This document shows, piece after piece, positions 17,897-26,829 of a DNA stretch of 64,000 nucleotides. The notes beneath the pieces are model-generated. The model saw only the letters and a program-made list of their open reading frames with translations, was not told where the DNA came from and made no database searches. Each line of letters starts with the position of its first letter. Position 1 is the stretch's first letter. A program made the position numbers and the translations under genes. This stretch comes from Nocardioides aromaticivorans. GTDB lineage: Bacteria; Actinomycetota; Actinomycetes; Propionibacteriales; Nocardioidaceae. The DNA lies in NCBI RefSeq assembly GCF_013408525.1, contig NZ_JACBZM010000001.1, forward strand, positions 496,001 to 560,000, read 5' to 3'.

Positions 17897-19207
17897 TCAA
17901 CCCCCGCCGCTGATCCGCCCGGGCAGCCGTACGACGAACGTCGCTCCGCGCCCGCCTCCGGTCCTGTCGAGCCGGAGGCCGCCACCGGCCCCGCGCGCCA
18001 GGCGCCGGGCCAGGGCGAGCCCGAGGCCCGCGCCGCCCCCGTCCGTCACTCCCGGCTCGAAGAGCCGGTCCACGAGGTCCGCCGCGACGCCGGGGCCGTC
18101 GTCCGAGACCAGCAGGTCGACGCCGTGCCCGTCGGCGCGGGCCGTCACCGTCACGGTGGTGGCGAGCCGCGACCCGTTCTCGACCAACGGCCCCAGGATC
18201 CGGGCCACGAGCTCCGCCGGCACCCTCAGCTCGAGACCGTCCGGCAGGTCCAGCACCACACGACCACCGGTGGCGGCAGCCTCGACGGCTCCGGCGATGT
18301 CGTCGGCGCCGGTGAGCCCGCGCGCCTCACGTGCCCTGCCGCGCGCCTCGTCGAGGAGGACCGTGATGGTTCCCGACATGGACGCGCAGGCCTTCTCGAT
18401 GACGGCCAGGTCGTGGCGCAGCTCGTCGTCGAGGTCGGCCCGGGAGGACAGCAGCTCCACCGTCGCCCGGACCGTCGTCAGCGGGCTCCGCAGCTCGTGC
18501 GCCATCTCCGCCGAGAGTCGCTGCTCGGCACGGATCGCGGCCGCGACGTCGTCGAGGAGCTCGTCGAGCACCTGCCCCAGCGCACGCAGCTCGTCGGACG
18601 GTGGCCCGAGGTCGAAGCGGCGGTCGAGGTCGTGCTCGCTCCATGCCCGCGCGGCGGCGGCCATCTGGCGCACGGGACGCAGCGCGCGGCGGCTGATCGT
18701 CGCCGCGACGAGGCTCGCCAACAGGACCATGACGACGCCGGCGCTCCCGGCGACGACGAGCCCCGTCCGCTCGTCGCGTTCGTAGGGCCTGAGCGACTCG
18801 GCGACGACCACCGCGCCCGGGACGTCTCCTCGGGCGACAGGGACTGCCAGGATCCGGTACTCCTCGCCGACCGACGCCGTACGCCGTCCGTCGGTCCGGG
18901 ACAGGCGGTCGAAGGACTCCCGCAGCAAGGGCGGGGCGCTCCCCGCGACCAGCCGCCCGTCGAGGTAGACGGCAGTCCCGGGCCCGAGGACGGCCGCGGG
19001 GGGCGACCCGTCGGGACCGGTCTCGACGGCCTCGACCACCGCCGCGGCGCGATCGTCGAGGACACGCCCCACCACACTGCGCGTCGTCCGGTCGATGATG
19101 CTGTTCGTGACGGCGACCAGGACCACCGCCACGGCTGCGGAGACCAGGAAGGTCACCTGGACCAACCGCCTCCGGACGGTCCAGGGCTCCGCGCGCGTCC
19201 CGGTCAC
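17897..19207 (-). CDS. Two-component sensor histidine kinase
   Basis: A 436-residue membrane kinase. TM1 is at about 17-38, then comes an extracellular domain of roughly 110 residues with no recognised fold, and TM2 at about 148-170. HAMP follows (RRALRPVRQMAAAARAW). The phosphoacceptor H-box is SAEMAHELRSPLTTVRATVE at about 232-251, and the ATPase domain has LVSDDGPGV and GGAGLGLALARRLA. The N-box reads PLVENGSRLA, slightly off the usual N-x4-N form. GTG start overlaps the response regulator stop by 4 bp. It ends 2 bp from the convergent 17413 gene. Confidence 0.93.
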   Translation of the reverse strand: MTGTRAEPWTVRRRLVQVTFLVSAAVAVVLVAVTNSIIDRTTRSVVGRVLDDRAAAVVEAVETGPDGSPPAAVLGPGTAVYLDGRLVAGSAPPLLRESFDRLSRTDGRRTASVGEEYRILAVPVARGDVPGAVVVAESLRPYERDERTGLVVAGSAGVVMVLLASLVAATISRRALRPVRQMAAAARAWSEHDLDRRFDLGPPSDELRALGQVLDELLDDVAAAIRAEQRLSAEMAHELRSPLTTVRATVELLSSRADLDDELRHDLAVIEKACASMSGTITVLLDEARGRAREARGLTGADDIAGAVEAAATGGRVVLDLPDGLELRVPAELVARILGPLVENGSRLATTVTVTARADGHGVDLLVSDDGPGVAADLVDRLFEPGVTDGGGAGLGLALARRLARGAGGGLRLDRTGGGRGATFVVRLPGRISGGG

Positions 19208-19881
19208 GGACGGTCCTCGAGGGTGTAGCCGACGCCGCGCACGGTCCTGATCACCTGCGGGGAGTCGATCTCGTCGAGCTTGGCGCGCAGCCGGCGCAGG
19301 AACGAGTCGACGGTGTTGTCGCTGACGATCGCGCCGTCCGGCCAGGCAGCGGCGACGACCGCGCCACGCCGGACCACCTCGCCCGGACGCGAGGTGGTCG
19401 CGGCCAGCAAGCGGAACTCCGTCGGCGTCAGCACGGCGGACGCGGCCCCGCTCCGCACGGAGTGGGTCACCGGATCGAGGACGAGTCCGGCCGCAGGGGC
19501 CGGGGCCGGGCGCGCCCGCCGGGCGAGCGCCGCGAGCCGTGCCAGGAGCTCCTTCGTCTCGAACGGCTTGACAACGTAGTCGTCGGCGCCTGCGGCGAAA
19601 CCTGCCAGGACCTCGTGGGTCGCCCCCAACGCGGTCAGGAAGAGCACGGGCGCGTCCTGCCCCGCCGAGCGGAGCGCCTGGACGACGTCGCGGCCGTCGG
19701 CGTCCGGCAGGCCGACGTCCATGACGATCACGTCCAGCGCGCGCTCCGGGCCGAGCAGCTCGACGGCCTCACGGCCGTCGTGCGCCGCCGCGACCTCGTG
19801 ACCCGCCGCCCGCAGCGAACGGACCAGGATGCTCCTGATCGCGTCGTCGTCCTCGCACAAACCGATCGTCAGCACCGGCAC
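19204..19881 (-). CDS. OmpR/PhoB-family response regulator
   Basis: A 225-residue regulator. The receiver domain has acidic pocket CEDDDAI at about 9-15, phosphoacceptor Asp in VIVMDVGLPD, the conserved Thr in LFLTALG and the Lys in YVVKPFETKELL. The C-terminal winged helix (PTEFRLLAAT, NTVDSFLRRLRAKLDE, VRGVGYTLED) binds DNA. GTG start at 19881 lies next to the stop of the upstream DUF2231 gene, and the 3' end overlaps the kinase gene, giving a three-gene operon. Confidence 0.94.
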   Translation of the reverse strand: MPVLTIGLCEDDDAIRSILVRSLRAAGHEVAAAHDGREAVELLGPERALDVIVMDVGLPDADGRDVVQALRSAGQDAPVLFLTALGATHEVLAGFAAGADDYVVKPFETKELLARLAALARRARPAPAPAAGLVLDPVTHSVRSGAASAVLTPTEFRLLAATTSRPGEVVRRGAVVAAAWPDGAIVSDNTVDSFLRRLRAKLDEIDSPQVIRTVRGVGYTLEDRP

Positions 19882-19882
19882 A

Positions 19883-20347
19883 TCATGGCGCGCTCGACGC
19901 GACCTGGTCGCCCCACGCCGCCTGGGCCCCGGAGTCGCCGACCCGGTACACCTGGACCCCGGCGGCCACGGCAGCGACCAGGGCCAGCGCCGCGACGGCG
20001 CGCAGGCCGGAGACCGACCCCTTCCCGGCGTCGCGCCGTCGGTCGAGCCAGACGAGGACCGCAGACGTCGCCAGCAGGGCCAGCGCGAACCAGATCAGCT
20101 GGTCCCCCAGCGCGGCGTGCCGGCCGGGATCCCCCACCCTGTGCTCCAGCTCCTCACCGCTGGACGTGGCGACCGGGACGAGCGCGGTCGCCACCGCGGC
20201 ACAGGCCACGACGAGCGGGCCGTAGCGAGCCCTCCAGGCAGGGCGCACCACGATCGCGACCGTGCCCAGGACCGCCAACGGCAGCAGGACCACGACGGCG
20301 TGCACCACCAGCGGGTGGACGGGGATTCCGTTGACCAGGTCGAACAT
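19883..20347 (-). CDS. DUF2231-type four-helix membrane protein
   Basis: A 154-residue integral membrane protein with about four hydrophobic helices. The N-terminal FDLVNGIPVHPLVVHAVVVLLPLAVLG, with His residues facing the first helix, is the DUF2231 signature; a second conserved block reads HAALGDQLIWFALAL. It is first in an operon with the response regulator and sensor kinase. Some DUF2231 proteins are suspected haem or redox membrane proteins, but function here is unknown; conserved histidines would fit either metal or haem binding. Confidence 0.8.
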   Translation of the reverse strand: MFDLVNGIPVHPLVVHAVVVLLPLAVLGTVAIVVRPAWRARYGPLVVACAAVATALVPVATSSGEELEHRVGDPGRHAALGDQLIWFALALLATSAVLVWLDRRRDAGKGSVSGLRAVAALALVAAVAAGVQVYRVGDSGAQAAWGDQVASSAP

Positions 20348-20422
20348 GCATCTTCTCCTCGCAGGACACGGCCGCGGGTCCGGCCGTCGCAGCGAGCGTG
20401 GCCGACGTCGCCTGCAAGGAAC

Positions 20423-20435
20423 CTGACTGCGTCAG
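20423..20435. promoter_or_regulatory. Short palindrome in the DUF2231 operon promoter region
   Basis: CTGAC-TGC-GTCAG lies about 75 bp before the DUF2231 ATG in the 155-bp gap to the protease gene. It could be an operator for the response regulator encoded in the same operon, but half-sites of 5 bp are short and this is only a candidate. Confidence 0.3.
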
Positions 20436-20451
20436 CGCGCCCGCACGCCGA

Positions 20452-20482
20452 CGGGCGGCCACCGGAGCCCGGTGACCGCCCG
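20452..20482 (-). terminator. Terminator-like hairpin after the M4 protease
   Basis: A 14-bp stem CGGGCGGCCACCGG / CCGGTGACCGCCCG with a 3-nt AGC loop and one wobble pair, 20 bp beyond the protease stop. There is no T tract on the minus strand, so efficiency as an intrinsic terminator is uncertain. Confidence 0.55.
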
Positions 20483-20502
20483 CCGTCAGGTGGTGCTGCC
20501 GA

Positions 20503-22875
20503 CTAGCCGACGTTGATCGCGGTGTCGTCGACGACGAAGCTCGTCTGCAGCGACGAGTCCTCGTTCATCAGGAACTTCAGCGTGACCGTCTTCCCCTTGT
20601 ACGCCGACAGGTCGAACGTCTTCTGGACGTAGCCGCTCGACTTGTTGAGGTTGGAGTACGTCGCCAGGGTGCTCGTCGTCGTACCGTCGACGATCTGCAC
20701 CTTGGCCGTGTCGTAGGCGGTGCCGGTCGTGGTCTCCGCGGTGTCGATCGCGATCCAGAAGGACAGCGAGGCCGTGGTCGCCGTCGCGGGGATCGCGACG
20801 GTCTGGCCCTCGTTCTCCGTGGACGTGCTGCCGTTGCCGCCGAGCCACATCTTCCAGCTGCCGGTGCGCGCCGCGCGGCCGGTGTTGTTGGTGATCGGCC
20901 CGCTCGTGCCGGTCCAGTCGACCGCACCGGACTCGAAGCCCGGGTTCTTGAGCAGGTTGCCGGACGGCGTACCGCCACCGGTGATCGTCCAGGTGAAGCT
21001 GGTCGAGCCGGACGCGTTGGTGGTGTCCTTCGCCGTGACCGTCACGTTGGAGGTCGCCGCCGTGGTCGGCGTGCCGGAGATCAGGCCGGTGGTGGCGTTG
21101 ATCGACAGCCCGGCCGGCAGGCCGGTGGCGGACCAGGTCAGCGTCTGGCCGGCGCCCGAGGACGAGCCGGTCATCTGCAGCGACGTGGCGGTGCCGACCG
21201 TGCCGGAGCGGTTGCCCGGGTTGGTGACGGTGACCGTGTTGCCGGCCGTGGTGCAGGTCGGGTCGGCGGTCTGCGCGGGCACGGAGACGGCGTTCCACGC
21301 GGCCTTGACCGCGTTGAACTCGGCGCAGGAGCCCGGGTAGAGGTTCTTCGCGGCGGTGAGCGTCCAGGTGCGGTACTTGAGATAGCTCGAGCTGGTGGTC
21401 TTCATCAGCATCGCGTTGTAGAAGATCTTGCCGGCCTTCTGGATGCCGATCCCGGTGAGCGTCCCGCCGTTGTTGCACGTGGTGCTGGTCGGACCGCCGG
21501 CCGGGTTGGTGCCCTCGGCGAGCAGGTAGAACCAGTGGTTGCCGGGGCCGGCCGCCGAGTGCACCTCGGCGTTCGGGATCGAGCTCGAGTAGCAGTTCGG
21601 GTCGCCCTTGGCCGACGGGTTGTACATGTTGCGGATCTCGCCGTCGCCGACGAGGTTGACCTCCTCGCCCACGAGGTAGTCAGGCTCGTCGTAGGTGCTG
21701 GACTCGTTGGCGTAGTGCTCGGTCAGCGCGCCGAAGACGTCACCGACGAACTCGCCGGTGTTGCCGTTCGAGTGGCCGCCCGGGGTGTTCTGGTCGATGC
21801 CGTGGCCGTACTCGTGGCCGACGACGTCGAGGTTGGTCAGCCACTCGTCGTTGGCCTGGTTGTGGCCGATCCGGACCCACTCCGTGCCGGTGCAGTAGCC
21901 GGGCTCGCTGAGGCCCGGCGGGCAGTAGAACGCGTTGACCTCGTCCTTGCCGACGCGGGCCTGCCAGCCGCCACCGCTGCCGTTGAAGCCGTCGCGACCG
22001 AGCCACGCGCTCAGCATCTTGTCCTGGGTCTGCAGGGCCCAGAGCGTGTCGACGCAGCCGGTCTCCTTGCTGGTGCCGGTGCCGTCGCCCCACGTGTTGT
22101 CCGGGCCGGAGAGGACCGGGACGCTGTTGGTGGTGTTGTTGTCGATGCGGCAGTCGACGCCGGGGTTGCCCGGGTCCGCCAGTGTGTACGACGTCGAGGA
22201 GGCCTGGGTCGTCTGGAGCGACAGTCCGGGGCCGTTGTGGTGGCCGTTGCCGGTGCCGGTGGCGAAGTGCACCAGCTCGTCGGACTCGATCACGCCACCG
22301 GTGCGCGCGTCGACGTACACGTCGCGCACGGAGCGGTCGCCGTCGCTCGTCAGGCCGCTGATCCGCACCTTCCACGCCAGGCGCGGCGTCGCGAGCGCGT
22401 GCACCGCGAGGCCGGGCTTGCCGCGCAGGGCCGCCTTGCGCAGGGTCGCCCGCGCCTTCTTGGTCGCGGCCGCGGAGGTCACCTTCGGCTTCACCGAGAG
22501 GCCGCCGATCGCGCTGCGCTGCGCCACCGTCGTCGTGAGGATCTGGCCGTCCTCGTTGGTGACGACGACGAAGTCGCCGCCCCGCACCGGGAGGCCGTCG
22601 TGGGTCCGCGTGTACGACGCGAACTGCAGGCCCTTGCCGCCGCTGATCACCGGCTTCGCGGCGAATCGGTCACCGGCGCTCACCTTCAGCTGCGGCGCGG
22701 CGCTGTCGACCAGTGCCTTCGCCGAGCGACGCGCGAGCTTGTGCGGGTCGTCCTTCGGTGCCGCGACCGCGACACCCCGATCCGCATTCGCGGGCTGCGC
22801 CGCGAGAGGGGCCACGGCAAGGGCCGAGGCGGCGACGAGGGTGGCGATGAAGCCACCCGTCAGGTTTCTTTTCAC
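20503..22875 (-). CDS. Secreted M4-family (thermolysin-like) metalloprotease with C-terminal Ig-like and carbohydrate-binding-like modules
   Basis: A 790-residue pre-pro-enzyme. The signal peptide is at about 1-32, followed by an FTP/PepSY propeptide to about 210. The catalytic M4 domain has the zinc site VVGHEYGHGIDQ, the third ligand Glu in NTGEFVGDVFGAL, and the catalytic His region EVHSAAGPGNHWFYLL. After about residue 545 come a putative Ig/He_PIG module (VTVTNPGNRSGTVGT, GLPAGLSINATTGLISGTP) and a jelly-roll module (LLKNPGFESGAVDWTGTSG) ending in the sequence VDDTAINVG. Such modules tether proteases to substrate or surface. It stands alone with its own hairpin downstream. Confidence 0.92.
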   Translation of the reverse strand: MKRNLTGGFIATLVAASALAVAPLAAQPANADRGVAVAAPKDDPHKLARRSAKALVDSAAPQLKVSAGDRFAAKPVISGGKGLQFASYTRTHDGLPVRGGDFVVVTNEDGQILTTTVAQRSAIGGLSVKPKVTSAAATKKARATLRKAALRGKPGLAVHALATPRLAWKVRISGLTSDGDRSVRDVYVDARTGGVIESDELVHFATGTGNGHHNGPGLSLQTTQASSTSYTLADPGNPGVDCRIDNNTTNSVPVLSGPDNTWGDGTGTSKETGCVDTLWALQTQDKMLSAWLGRDGFNGSGGGWQARVGKDEVNAFYCPPGLSEPGYCTGTEWVRIGHNQANDEWLTNLDVVGHEYGHGIDQNTPGGHSNGNTGEFVGDVFGALTEHYANESSTYDEPDYLVGEEVNLVGDGEIRNMYNPSAKGDPNCYSSSIPNAEVHSAAGPGNHWFYLLAEGTNPAGGPTSTTCNNGGTLTGIGIQKAGKIFYNAMLMKTTSSSYLKYRTWTLTAAKNLYPGSCAEFNAVKAAWNAVSVPAQTADPTCTTAGNTVTVTNPGNRSGTVGTATSLQMTGSSSGAGQTLTWSATGLPAGLSINATTGLISGTPTTAATSNVTVTAKDTTNASGSTSFTWTITGGGTPSGNLLKNPGFESGAVDWTGTSGPITNNTGRAARTGSWKMWLGGNGSTSTENEGQTVAIPATATTASLSFWIAIDTAETTTGTAYDTAKVQIVDGTTTSTLATYSNLNKSSGYVQKTFDLSAYKGKTVTLKFLMNEDSSLQTSFVVDDTAINVG

Positions 22876-23108
22876 TACTGACCCACACTCCTCTTGAGAG
22901 TCGGGCTCGTCCCTCCCCAGGGTCCGGGGAGATCGCGAGCCGGCGGAAGGCCGGGCCGGCGAAGGTGGGGGTGCCGGGGCGGCCAGGGGTAAACCTCGTG
23001 CCCGGCGGTTTTCGCGGTCAAGGGAGGAGTTCCTGCGAGTTCGAGCAATGCAAGAAGTTGAGGCAGGCCGGGCCGGCGACCACGGGAGGACTTTCAGCGA
23101 AAACGCCG
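22876..23108. other. Non-coding gap upstream of the protease
   Basis: About 230 bp between the protease start and the tRNA-Glu terminator. It should hold the protease promoter. I see GC-rich short repeats (GGCCGGGCCGGCG) but no convincing -10/-35 pair or operator. Confidence 0.4.
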
Positions 23109-23136
23109 AAGGGCCTGGTCCGGAGACCAGGCCCTT
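23109..23136 (-). terminator. Intrinsic terminator after tRNA-Glu
   Basis: Perfect 12-bp stem AAGGGCCTGGTC / GACCAGGCCCTT with a CGGA tetraloop. On the minus strand it is followed by CGGCGTTTTCGC. It lies 7 bp beyond the tRNA 3' end. Confidence 0.85.
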
Positions 23137-23143
23137 CGTGTTG

Positions 23144-23216
23144 TACCCCCGACCGGATTTGAACCGGCGTTACCGCCGTGAGAGGGCGACGTCCTAGGCC
23201 GCTAGACGACGGGGGC
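23144..23216 (-). tRNA. tRNA-Glu (anticodon CTC)
   Basis: A 73-nt cloverleaf. The acceptor stem is GCCCCCG/CGGGGGT, the D arm is TCTAGCGGCCTAGGA, the anticodon loop is CTCTCAC with anticodon CTC (reads GAG), and the T arm is GCCGGTTCAAATCCGGT. CCA is not encoded: TAC follows. It is on the same strand as tRNA-Gln 190 bp upstream and as gltX. Confidence 0.95.
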
Positions 23217-23369
23217 ACGCTGTCTTCGGCGCTTGGCCTCGACAACGATGAGAACTTTAGAGGATCCCGAACGCGGAGGCCAAATCGGGCCGACATCCGG
23301 GCGTCCGGGAGGGGAACGAGCCTCACGGACGAGTGCCGGGAAGGCCGGGAAAGACCCGCAAAAACGGCG

Positions 23370-23393
23370 GAAGCCGGGCTCGTGCCCGGCTTC
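23370..23393 (-). terminator. Intrinsic terminator after tRNA-Gln
   Basis: Perfect 10-bp stem GAAGCCGGGC / GCCCGGCTTC with a 4-nt loop. On the minus strand it is followed by CGCCGTTTTTGC. It is 13 bp beyond the CCA end of tRNA-Gln. Confidence 0.85.
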
Positions 23394-23405
23394 TCCGTGA
23401 TGCTG

Positions 23406-23480
23406 TGGCTGGTCTACTAGGACTCGAACCTAGACTAACTGGACCAGAACCAGTCGTGCTGCCAATTACACCATAGACCA
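23406..23480 (-). tRNA. tRNA-Gln (anticodon CTG), with encoded CCA
   Basis: Acceptor stem TGGTCTA/TAGACCA, D arm GGTGTAATTGGCA, anticodon loop TTCTGGT with anticodon CTG (reads CAG), and T arm CTAGGTTCGAGTCCTAG. The 3' CCA is encoded (23406-23408), unlike in the neighbouring tRNA-Glu. The U1-A72 acceptor pair is typical of tRNA-Gln. Confidence 0.95.
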
Positions 23481-23525
23481 CTGCTCGCGGCCCCGGTCCT
23501 TGCGGACCTGAACCGCTGGGAAACA

Positions 23526-24506
23526 CTACACGCGGGCTTGCCGCGCCTCCAAAATGGCCCCGCTCGTCCGCGTCTCGAGGCCTCCTCGCCGGGCCGCCCA
23601 GAGGGTCAGCGCGAGATAGGACAGCGACTGCACGAGGGTCACCGGGATCGACCACCAGGTGCCGTCGGATGGCTTCAGCGTCTCGGTCATGTCACCGAAG
23701 GCGATCGCCAGGCCGAAGGCGAGGAAGTTGTTGAGGACGTGCATCGCGATGCCCGCCTCGAGCCCGCCGGTGAGCAGCACCAGCACCCCCGCCACGAGCC
23801 CGAAGGCCAGGCGGTCGAAGAAGATCGGCACGTCCTGCCCGAGGCCGTGGGCGAGCGCGAACAGCACCGCCGGTACGACGACCGCCACCGTCGCACTGAC
23901 CGCGGCCGGCCAGCGGGCGGTCAGCCCGCCGCACGCCTGCGCGAGGTAGCCCCGGAACACGAACTCCTCCCCCGCCGCCTGGAGCGGCGTCAGGAGCAGC
24001 ACCACGAGCAGGAAGTCGCGGCTGGCGCTGGTCCACGGGTTGGCGCCGCCGCCGAGGTCGACGGTCCCGGCGCCCTGGTCGGGCAGCAGGGTGGAGACGC
24101 CCACGGTCAAGGCGAGCGCCACGACGGCCAGCCCGAAGCAGGTCAGCAGCCACCGCCAGCGGAGCACGCCGGCCACCGAGGCCACCCAGCCCGGGCGGAG
24201 CCGGTGCAGGGCGAAGGCGACGAGCAGCGCCGACGGGATCGCGGCCGCCCAGCCGACGTTGACCAGCGCGAGATAGGACGGCGTGGCCGTGTCGCCCGAC
24301 AGCTTGTCGGCGATCTCCTCGGACGAGTCGCCGGCGACCGCCAGCCAGAGCGTGACGAGCACGCCCAGCACGAGCTGGCCGGCGACGAAGAGCACCACCA
24401 GCAGCCCGACGCCGACCGGCTGGCGCCAGGCACCGGTCGGTCCGAGCAGCTGCAGCCGCTCGTAGGTCAGCCCCTGCTCGGGCGCGGCCGGCTCAGCCGA
24501 GGGCAC
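23526..24506 (-). CDS. CPBP-family intramembrane metalloprotease (Abi/CaaX-like)
   Basis: A 326-residue polytopic membrane protein with about eight hydrophobic helices. The three motifs of the CPBP/Abi family are in order: [12 protein letters not shown] (EExxxR), FALAHGLG (FxxxH) and [13 protein letters not shown] (HxxxN/B). Relatives cleave prenylated or membrane proteins, or act in bacteriocin immunity; the substrate here is unknown. GTG at 24506 overlaps the end of gltX by 14 bp, so it is translationally coupled to gltX although no functional link is known. Confidence 0.9.
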   Translation of the reverse strand: MPSAEPAAPEQGLTYERLQLLGPTGAWRQPVGVGLLVVLFVAGQLVLGVLVTLWLAVAGDSSEEIADKLSGDTATPSYLALVNVGWAAAIPSALLVAFALHRLRPGWVASVAGVLRWRWLLTCFGLAVVALALTVGVSTLLPDQGAGTVDLGGGANPWTSASRDFLLVVLLLTPLQAAGEEFVFRGYLAQACGGLTARWPAAVSATVAVVVPAVLFALAHGLGQDVPIFFDRLAFGLVAGVLVLLTGGLEAGIAMHVLNNFLAFGLAIAFGDMTETLKPSDGTWWSIPVTLVQSLSYLALTLWAARRGGLETRTSGAILEARQARV

Positions 24507-25968
24507 GCTGCAACCGCCCGAGGCTGCGGTCGCGGCCGAGCAGCTCGAGGGACTCGAACAGCGGCGGGGAGATCCGGCGACCGGTCACCGCCACCCGGAC
24601 CGGGCCGAAGGCATTGCGCGGCTTGAGGCCGAGCCCGTCGACGAGGGCTGTCTGGAGAGCCGTCTGGATGGCCTCCGTCGACCACGTCGGCAGGGCCGCC
24701 AGGGCGTCGTACGACGCCTGCAGGACGGGGATCCCCGCCTCGCCGATCTGCTTCGCGGCGTCGTCGGGGTCGACCTCGAAGGCGTCCTCGTCGACGAACA
24801 GGAAGGCCAGCAGCGCGCTCGCCTCCGACAGCTTGTTGATCCGCTCGGCCACCAGCGGCATCGCCAGCTCGAGCAGCTGCGCGTCCGCGTCGTTGACCGG
24901 GTCGCTGATGACGCCGTCGGCCTTGAGGAACGGGATCACCCGGTGGGTGATGTCCTCGACGGACAGCAGGCGCATGTGCGCCGCGTTGATGGCGTCGCAC
25001 TTCTTGAGGTCGAAGCGGGCCGGGTTGGCGACGACGTCGCCGATCTCGAACGCCTCGACCATCTCCTCCAGGCTGAACACGTCGCGGTCGGCCGCGATCG
25101 CCCAGCCCAGCAGGGCGAGGTAGTTGAGCAGGCCCTCGGGCAGGTAGCCCTGGTCGCGGTAGGCCAGCGCGTGCGCCTCGGGGTCGCGCTTCGAGAGCTT
25201 CTTGTTGCCCTCGCCCATGACATAGGGCAGGTGGCCGAACTCCGGGGTCGCCTTCGCGATGCCGACCTCCTTGAGCGCTTCGTAGAGGGCGATCTGGCGC
25301 GGCGTGCTCGACAGGAGGTCCTCGCCGCGGAGCACGTGGGTGATCTCCATCAGCGCGTCGTCCACCGGGTTGACCAGCGTGTACAGCGGGTCGCCGTTGG
25401 CGCGGCAGAGGGCGAAGTCGGGGACGAACTCGGTCTCGAAGGTGACGTCGCCGCGGACCAGGTCCTTCCACGTGATCGAGCCGTCGGGCATCCGGAAGCG
25501 GACGACCGGCTTGCGCCCCTCGGCGAGGAAGGCGTCGACCTGCTCCTGGCTGAGCTCGCGGCAGAAGCCGTCGTAGCCCTGCACCTTGGAGCCGGCGGCC
25601 TTGCGGCGCGCGGCGGCCTCCTCGTTGGTGCAGTAGCAGTCGTAGGTGAAGCTGCTCTCCTTCAGCCGGGCGAGCGCGTCGGCGTACTTGTCGCTGCGCT
25701 CGCTCTGGAAGTACGGCGCGTAGGGGCCGCCCACCTCGGGGCCCTCGTCCCAGTCGAGGCCGAGCCAGCGCATCAGGTCGAGGATCGAGCGGAGCGACTC
25801 CTCGGTGCTGCGCTCCTTGTCGGTGTCCTCGATGCGGAAGACGAAGGTGCCACCGTGGTGGCGCGCGAACGCCCAGTTGAACAGCGCCGTGCGGATCATG
25901 CCGACGTGCGGGCTGCCCGTCGGGGAGGGGGCCATCCGGACGCGGACCGGGGTGCTGGGGGTGCTCAT
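24493..25968 (-). CDS. gltX: Glutamyl-tRNA synthetase
   Basis: A 491-residue class I synthetase. The HIGH equivalent is [20 protein letters not shown] at about 15-34, the KMSKS equivalent is [13 protein letters not shown] at about 252-264, and [10 protein letters not shown] and [15 protein letters not shown] are present. Actinobacteria lack GlnRS, so this enzyme should also charge tRNA-Gln with Glu for GatCAB amidation. Both tRNAs lie just downstream on the same strand. Its ATG overlaps the FAH-family stop (ATGA). Confidence 0.97.
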   Translation of the reverse strand: MSTPSTPVRVRMAPSPTGSPHVGMIRTALFNWAFARHHGGTFVFRIEDTDKERSTEESLRSILDLMRWLGLDWDEGPEVGGPYAPYFQSERSDKYADALARLKESSFTYDCYCTNEEAAARRKAAGSKVQGYDGFCRELSQEQVDAFLAEGRKPVVRFRMPDGSITWKDLVRGDVTFETEFVPDFALCRANGDPLYTLVNPVDDALMEITHVLRGEDLLSSTPRQIALYEALKEVGIAKATPEFGHLPYVMGEGNKKLSKRDPEAHALAYRDQGYLPEGLLNYLALLGWAIAADRDVFSLEEMVEAFEIGDVVANPARFDLKKCDAINAAHMRLLSVEDITHRVIPFLKADGVISDPVNDADAQLLELAMPLVAERINKLSEASALLAFLFVDEDAFEVDPDDAAKQIGEAGIPVLQASYDALAALPTWSTEAIQTALQTALVDGLGLKPRNAFGPVRVAVTGRRISPPLFESLELLGRDRSLGRLQRALG

Positions 25969-26777
25969 GCGCGTGCTTCCACCTTGTTGATCAGGGTTCC
26001 GAGGCCTTCGATCGAGACCTCGATCTCGTCGCCGACCTCCATCGGGCCGACACCCTCGGGGGTGCCGGTGAGGATGACGTCGCCGGGCAGCAGCGTCATC
26101 ACGCTGGAGACGTGCGCGATGAGTGCGGGCACGTCGAAGACCATGTCGGCCGTCGTACCGTCCTGGACGACGTCGCCGTTGAGGAACGTCTGGACACGAC
26201 GGCCCTCGATGAAGTCGTTCGGGTCGAGATCGGTCTCGATCCACGGCCCGAGCGGGCAGAAGGAGTCGAAACCCTTGGCCCGGGTGAACTGGCCGTCGGA
26301 GCGCTGCAGGTCGCGCGCGGTCACGTCGTTGGCGATCGTGTAGCCGTGGATCACGTCCGTCGCCTGCTCCGGGGGCACGTCGCGGCAGATCCGGCCGATG
26401 ACGACGGCGAGCTCGCCCTCGTAGTGCACGTTGCTGCTCTGGCGGGGGTACTGGATCGCGTCGCCGGGGCCCACCACGCTGGTGTTCGGCTTGAGGAACA
26501 TGAGCGGCTCGGACGGTACGTCGTTGCCGAGCTCGGCTGCGTGGGCGGCGTAGTTGCGGCCGATCCCGACGACCTTGCTCCGCGGCAGGACGGGCGCCAG
26601 CAGGCGCACCTCGTCGAGGCGGTACTCCTTCTCGAGGAGCTTGATGCCGACGTAGAGCGGGTCTCCGGCGAGGCCGACGATGACCGCGTCGTCGCCGGGC
26701 TGGCCGTACTCGTCGAGGTCGCCGGTCAGGACGCCGTAGGCGGGCTCTTCACCGGTCGTGAATCTGACGATGCGCAC
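25965..26777 (-). CDS. Fumarylacetoacetate hydrolase (FAH) family enzyme
   Basis: A 270-residue protein with a short N-terminal beta domain and a C-terminal FAH fold. The fold has [12 protein letters not shown] (catalytic His), [13 protein letters not shown], the metal-binding Glu pair in [13 protein letters not shown], and [10 protein letters not shown] with [13 protein letters not shown]. The family covers fumarylpyruvate hydrolases, 2-hydroxyhepta-2,4-diene-1,7-dioate isomerases and oxaloacetate decarboxylases, and sequence alone does not choose. GTG start at 26777 has TAGGCT exactly 6 nt upstream. It is coupled to gltX by an ATGA overlap. Confidence 0.87.
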   Translation of the reverse strand: MRIVRFTTGEEPAYGVLTGDLDEYGQPGDDAVIVGLAGDPLYVGIKLLEKEYRLDEVRLLAPVLPRSKVVGIGRNYAAHAAELGNDVPSEPLMFLKPNTSVVGPGDAIQYPRQSSNVHYEGELAVVIGRICRDVPPEQATDVIHGYTIANDVTARDLQRSDGQFTRAKGFDSFCPLGPWIETDLDPNDFIEGRRVQTFLNGDVVQDGTTADMVFDVPALIAHVSSVMTLLPGDVILTGTPEGVGPMEVGDEIEVSIEGLGTLINKVEARA

Positions 26778-26783
26778 CCGCCG

Positions 26784-26789
26784 AGCCTA
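26784..26789 (-). promoter_or_regulatory. -10 box of a leaderless-type promoter for the FAH-gltX-CPBP operon
   Basis: TAGGCT on the minus strand occupies -12 to -7 from the GTG at 26777, so transcription should begin at the start codon. It would drive the FAH-family gene, gltX and the CPBP protease as one operon. Confidence 0.5.
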
Positions 26790-26829
26790 TCGACCCGGCG
26801 GGCGCACAGCGCCATCGCAGTCGCTGCAC

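Noticed and set aside
23144..23480. tRNA genes as phage or integrative-element attachment sites
   Set aside because: No integrase, no duplicated tRNA 3' end and no accessory genes are next to them.
24493..25968. T-box or other riboswitch before gltX
   Set aside because: gltX begins inside the stop codon of the FAH-family gene, so no leader exists.
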